64,000 nt of DNA from Crossiella sp. CA-258035. Lineage in GTDB: Bacteria > Actinomycetota > Actinomycetes > Mycobacteriales > Pseudonocardiaceae. Positions 63,399 through 64,000 of the stretch are shown here, one piece after another; the stretch's first letter is position 1, and each line of letters begins with the position of its first letter. The notes under the pieces were generated by a model that did no database searches, was not told the origin of the DNA, and worked only from the letters and a program-made list of their open reading frames with translations. The translations under genes were made by a program, and so were the position numbers. The stretch covers positions 2,016,001 to 2,080,000 of the forward strand of contig NZ_CP116413.1 in NCBI RefSeq assembly GCF_030064675.1, written 5' to 3'.

Positions 63399-64000
63399 TC
63401 AGCAGGACAGCCTTGCCTCGGCCCAGTCCGCGTGGTCGAAGTTGCGGCCGTCCTCGCCGTCGGTCACCCGCAGCGTCAGCGTGCGCGCCCCGGCCACGTC
63501 CACCGACAGCGGCACCGCGGCCTGCCCGGTGCGCAGCACGGCGGTCTCCTGCCGGAGCACGCCGTCGACGAGCACCTGGAAGACGGCCGAACCCGGCGAG
63601 CTGGTCTCGTCGTCCAGCCCGACCAGCGCGGTGAACCGGGTGCACCGGCCGCCCAGGTGCACCGAGATCTCGCTCGGCGCGTGCGTGCCGAGCCCCCTGG
63701 CGTGGTTGACCCCGTTGACCCGCAACGGGTTCCCGTCGCCACCGGCGGACTCGTTGTTGGAGCGGTCCCGCTCCACCGGGCCCCAGCCGTTGCTCTCCGC
63801 GGCGAACGGCAGCTCGCTCACCCACGGCTGCCCGGTCAGCGCGACCGCGGCCTTGACCCCCTGCTCCACGTGCACCCGCCGCCGCCCCTGCGGCAACGCG
63901 GCATCGGTGAACTCGGCGAACACCGGGATCTCCACCGGCCCGAACTTCGCCTCCGGCCCCACGGTGACCTGCCAGCGGCCGCGCAGCTGACCGCCGGGAG
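63399..64000 (-). CDS. C-terminal part of an NPCBM-containing protein (cut by window edge)
   Basis: The frame is open to base 64000, so the start and main domain lie beyond the window. About 200 residues are visible: a beta-sandwich end (GRWQVTVGPEAKFGPVEIPVF, likely a NEW3-type linker domain) followed by an NPCBM galactose-binding-like module (WGPVERDRSNN, RGLGTHAPSEISVHL, NFDHADWAEARLSC). The module closely resembles the one ending the GH27 enzyme at 7011. The missing part is probably a secreted glycoside hydrolase (inference). Confidence 0.8.
   Translation of the reverse strand, partial: PGGQLRGRWQVTVGPEAKFGPVEIPVFAEFTDAALPQGRRRVHVEQGVKAAVALTGQPWVSELPFAAESNGWGPVERDRSNNESAGGDGNPLRVNGVNHARGLGTHAPSEISVHLGGRCTRFTALVGLDDETSSPGSAVFQVLVDGVLRQETAVLRTGQAAVPLSVDVAGARTLTLRVTDGEDGRNFDHADWAEARLSC

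Overview
The window is very GC-rich double-stranded bacterial chromosome from an actinomycete. Gene order matches the mycobacterial blocks miaB / Rv2732c / DUF349 / LigB-like / miaA / dapF / hflX and murE-murF-mraY-murD-ftsW-murG-murC-ftsQ-ftsZ-pgeF-yggS-sepF-yggT-wag31. The SAM-IV riboswitch, the translational ileS T-box, the abundant GTG starts, and the secreted glycosidases and P450 fit a mycelial relative such as the Pseudonocardiaceae. This placement is an inference from content, not a database result. No rRNA, tRNA, phage, insertion sequence or CRISPR array was seen.

Layout. 1-4.3 kb: a histidine kinase cut by the window edge, an orphan TAXI binding lipoprotein, miaB and a membrane protein. 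4.3-11.1 kb: accessory secreted functions (subtilase; an XRE regulator behind a cysteine-type leader peptide; a GH95-GH27 glycosidase operon). 11.2-19.2 kb: conserved tRNA, DAP and GTPase genes with an HxlR/oxidoreductase pair inserted. 19.2-19.8 kb: first copy of a composite palindromic non-coding element. 19.8-22.6 kb: a dienelactone hydrolase-like protein and a secreted ceramidase. 22.7-39.5 kb: the division and cell-wall (dcw) cluster, mostly coupled by 4-base ATGA/GTGA overlaps, with a DinB-like gene between ftsQ and ftsZ and a phased repeat array after ftsZ. 39.6-43.6 kb: T-box, ileS and an autoregulated TetR gene. 43.7-48.7 kb: antiporter, hypothetical genes, SDR, M23 peptidase and a secreted protein. 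48.9-52 kb: SAM-IV riboswitch with a class V aminotransferase, then lspA and rluD. 52-52.6 kb: second copy of the composite element, inverted. 53.8-61.9 kb: a sugar ABC importer, PHP phosphoesterase and GH38 mannosidase locus. 62-64 kb: a P450 and the C-terminal end of an NPCBM protein.

How the parts work together. The dcw cluster makes and flips the meso-DAP peptidoglycan precursor, builds the septum (FtsQ, FtsW, FtsZ, SepF) and directs polar growth (Wag31). dapF supplies meso-DAP to MurE. The mannosidase, PHP and ABC block looks like a glycan import locus, and the GH95/GH27 pair acts outside the cell on fucosyl and galactosyl chains.

Most unusual observations. (1) A roughly 600-bp three-module palindromic element is present twice in inverted orientation. 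One module keeps its stem through four compensatory base-pair changes. (2) Two intergenic arrays carry the octamer GCCAACAC every 21-22 bp (two helical turns) in both orientations, one of them next to a G-quadruplex motif. (3) A cysteine-type leader peptide precedes an XRE regulator, under a textbook promoter. (4) A perfect 32-bp palindrome covers both the -10 and the start codon of a leaderless TetR gene. (5) The same TANNNT plus 6-7 nt leaderless arrangement recurs at about ten genes.
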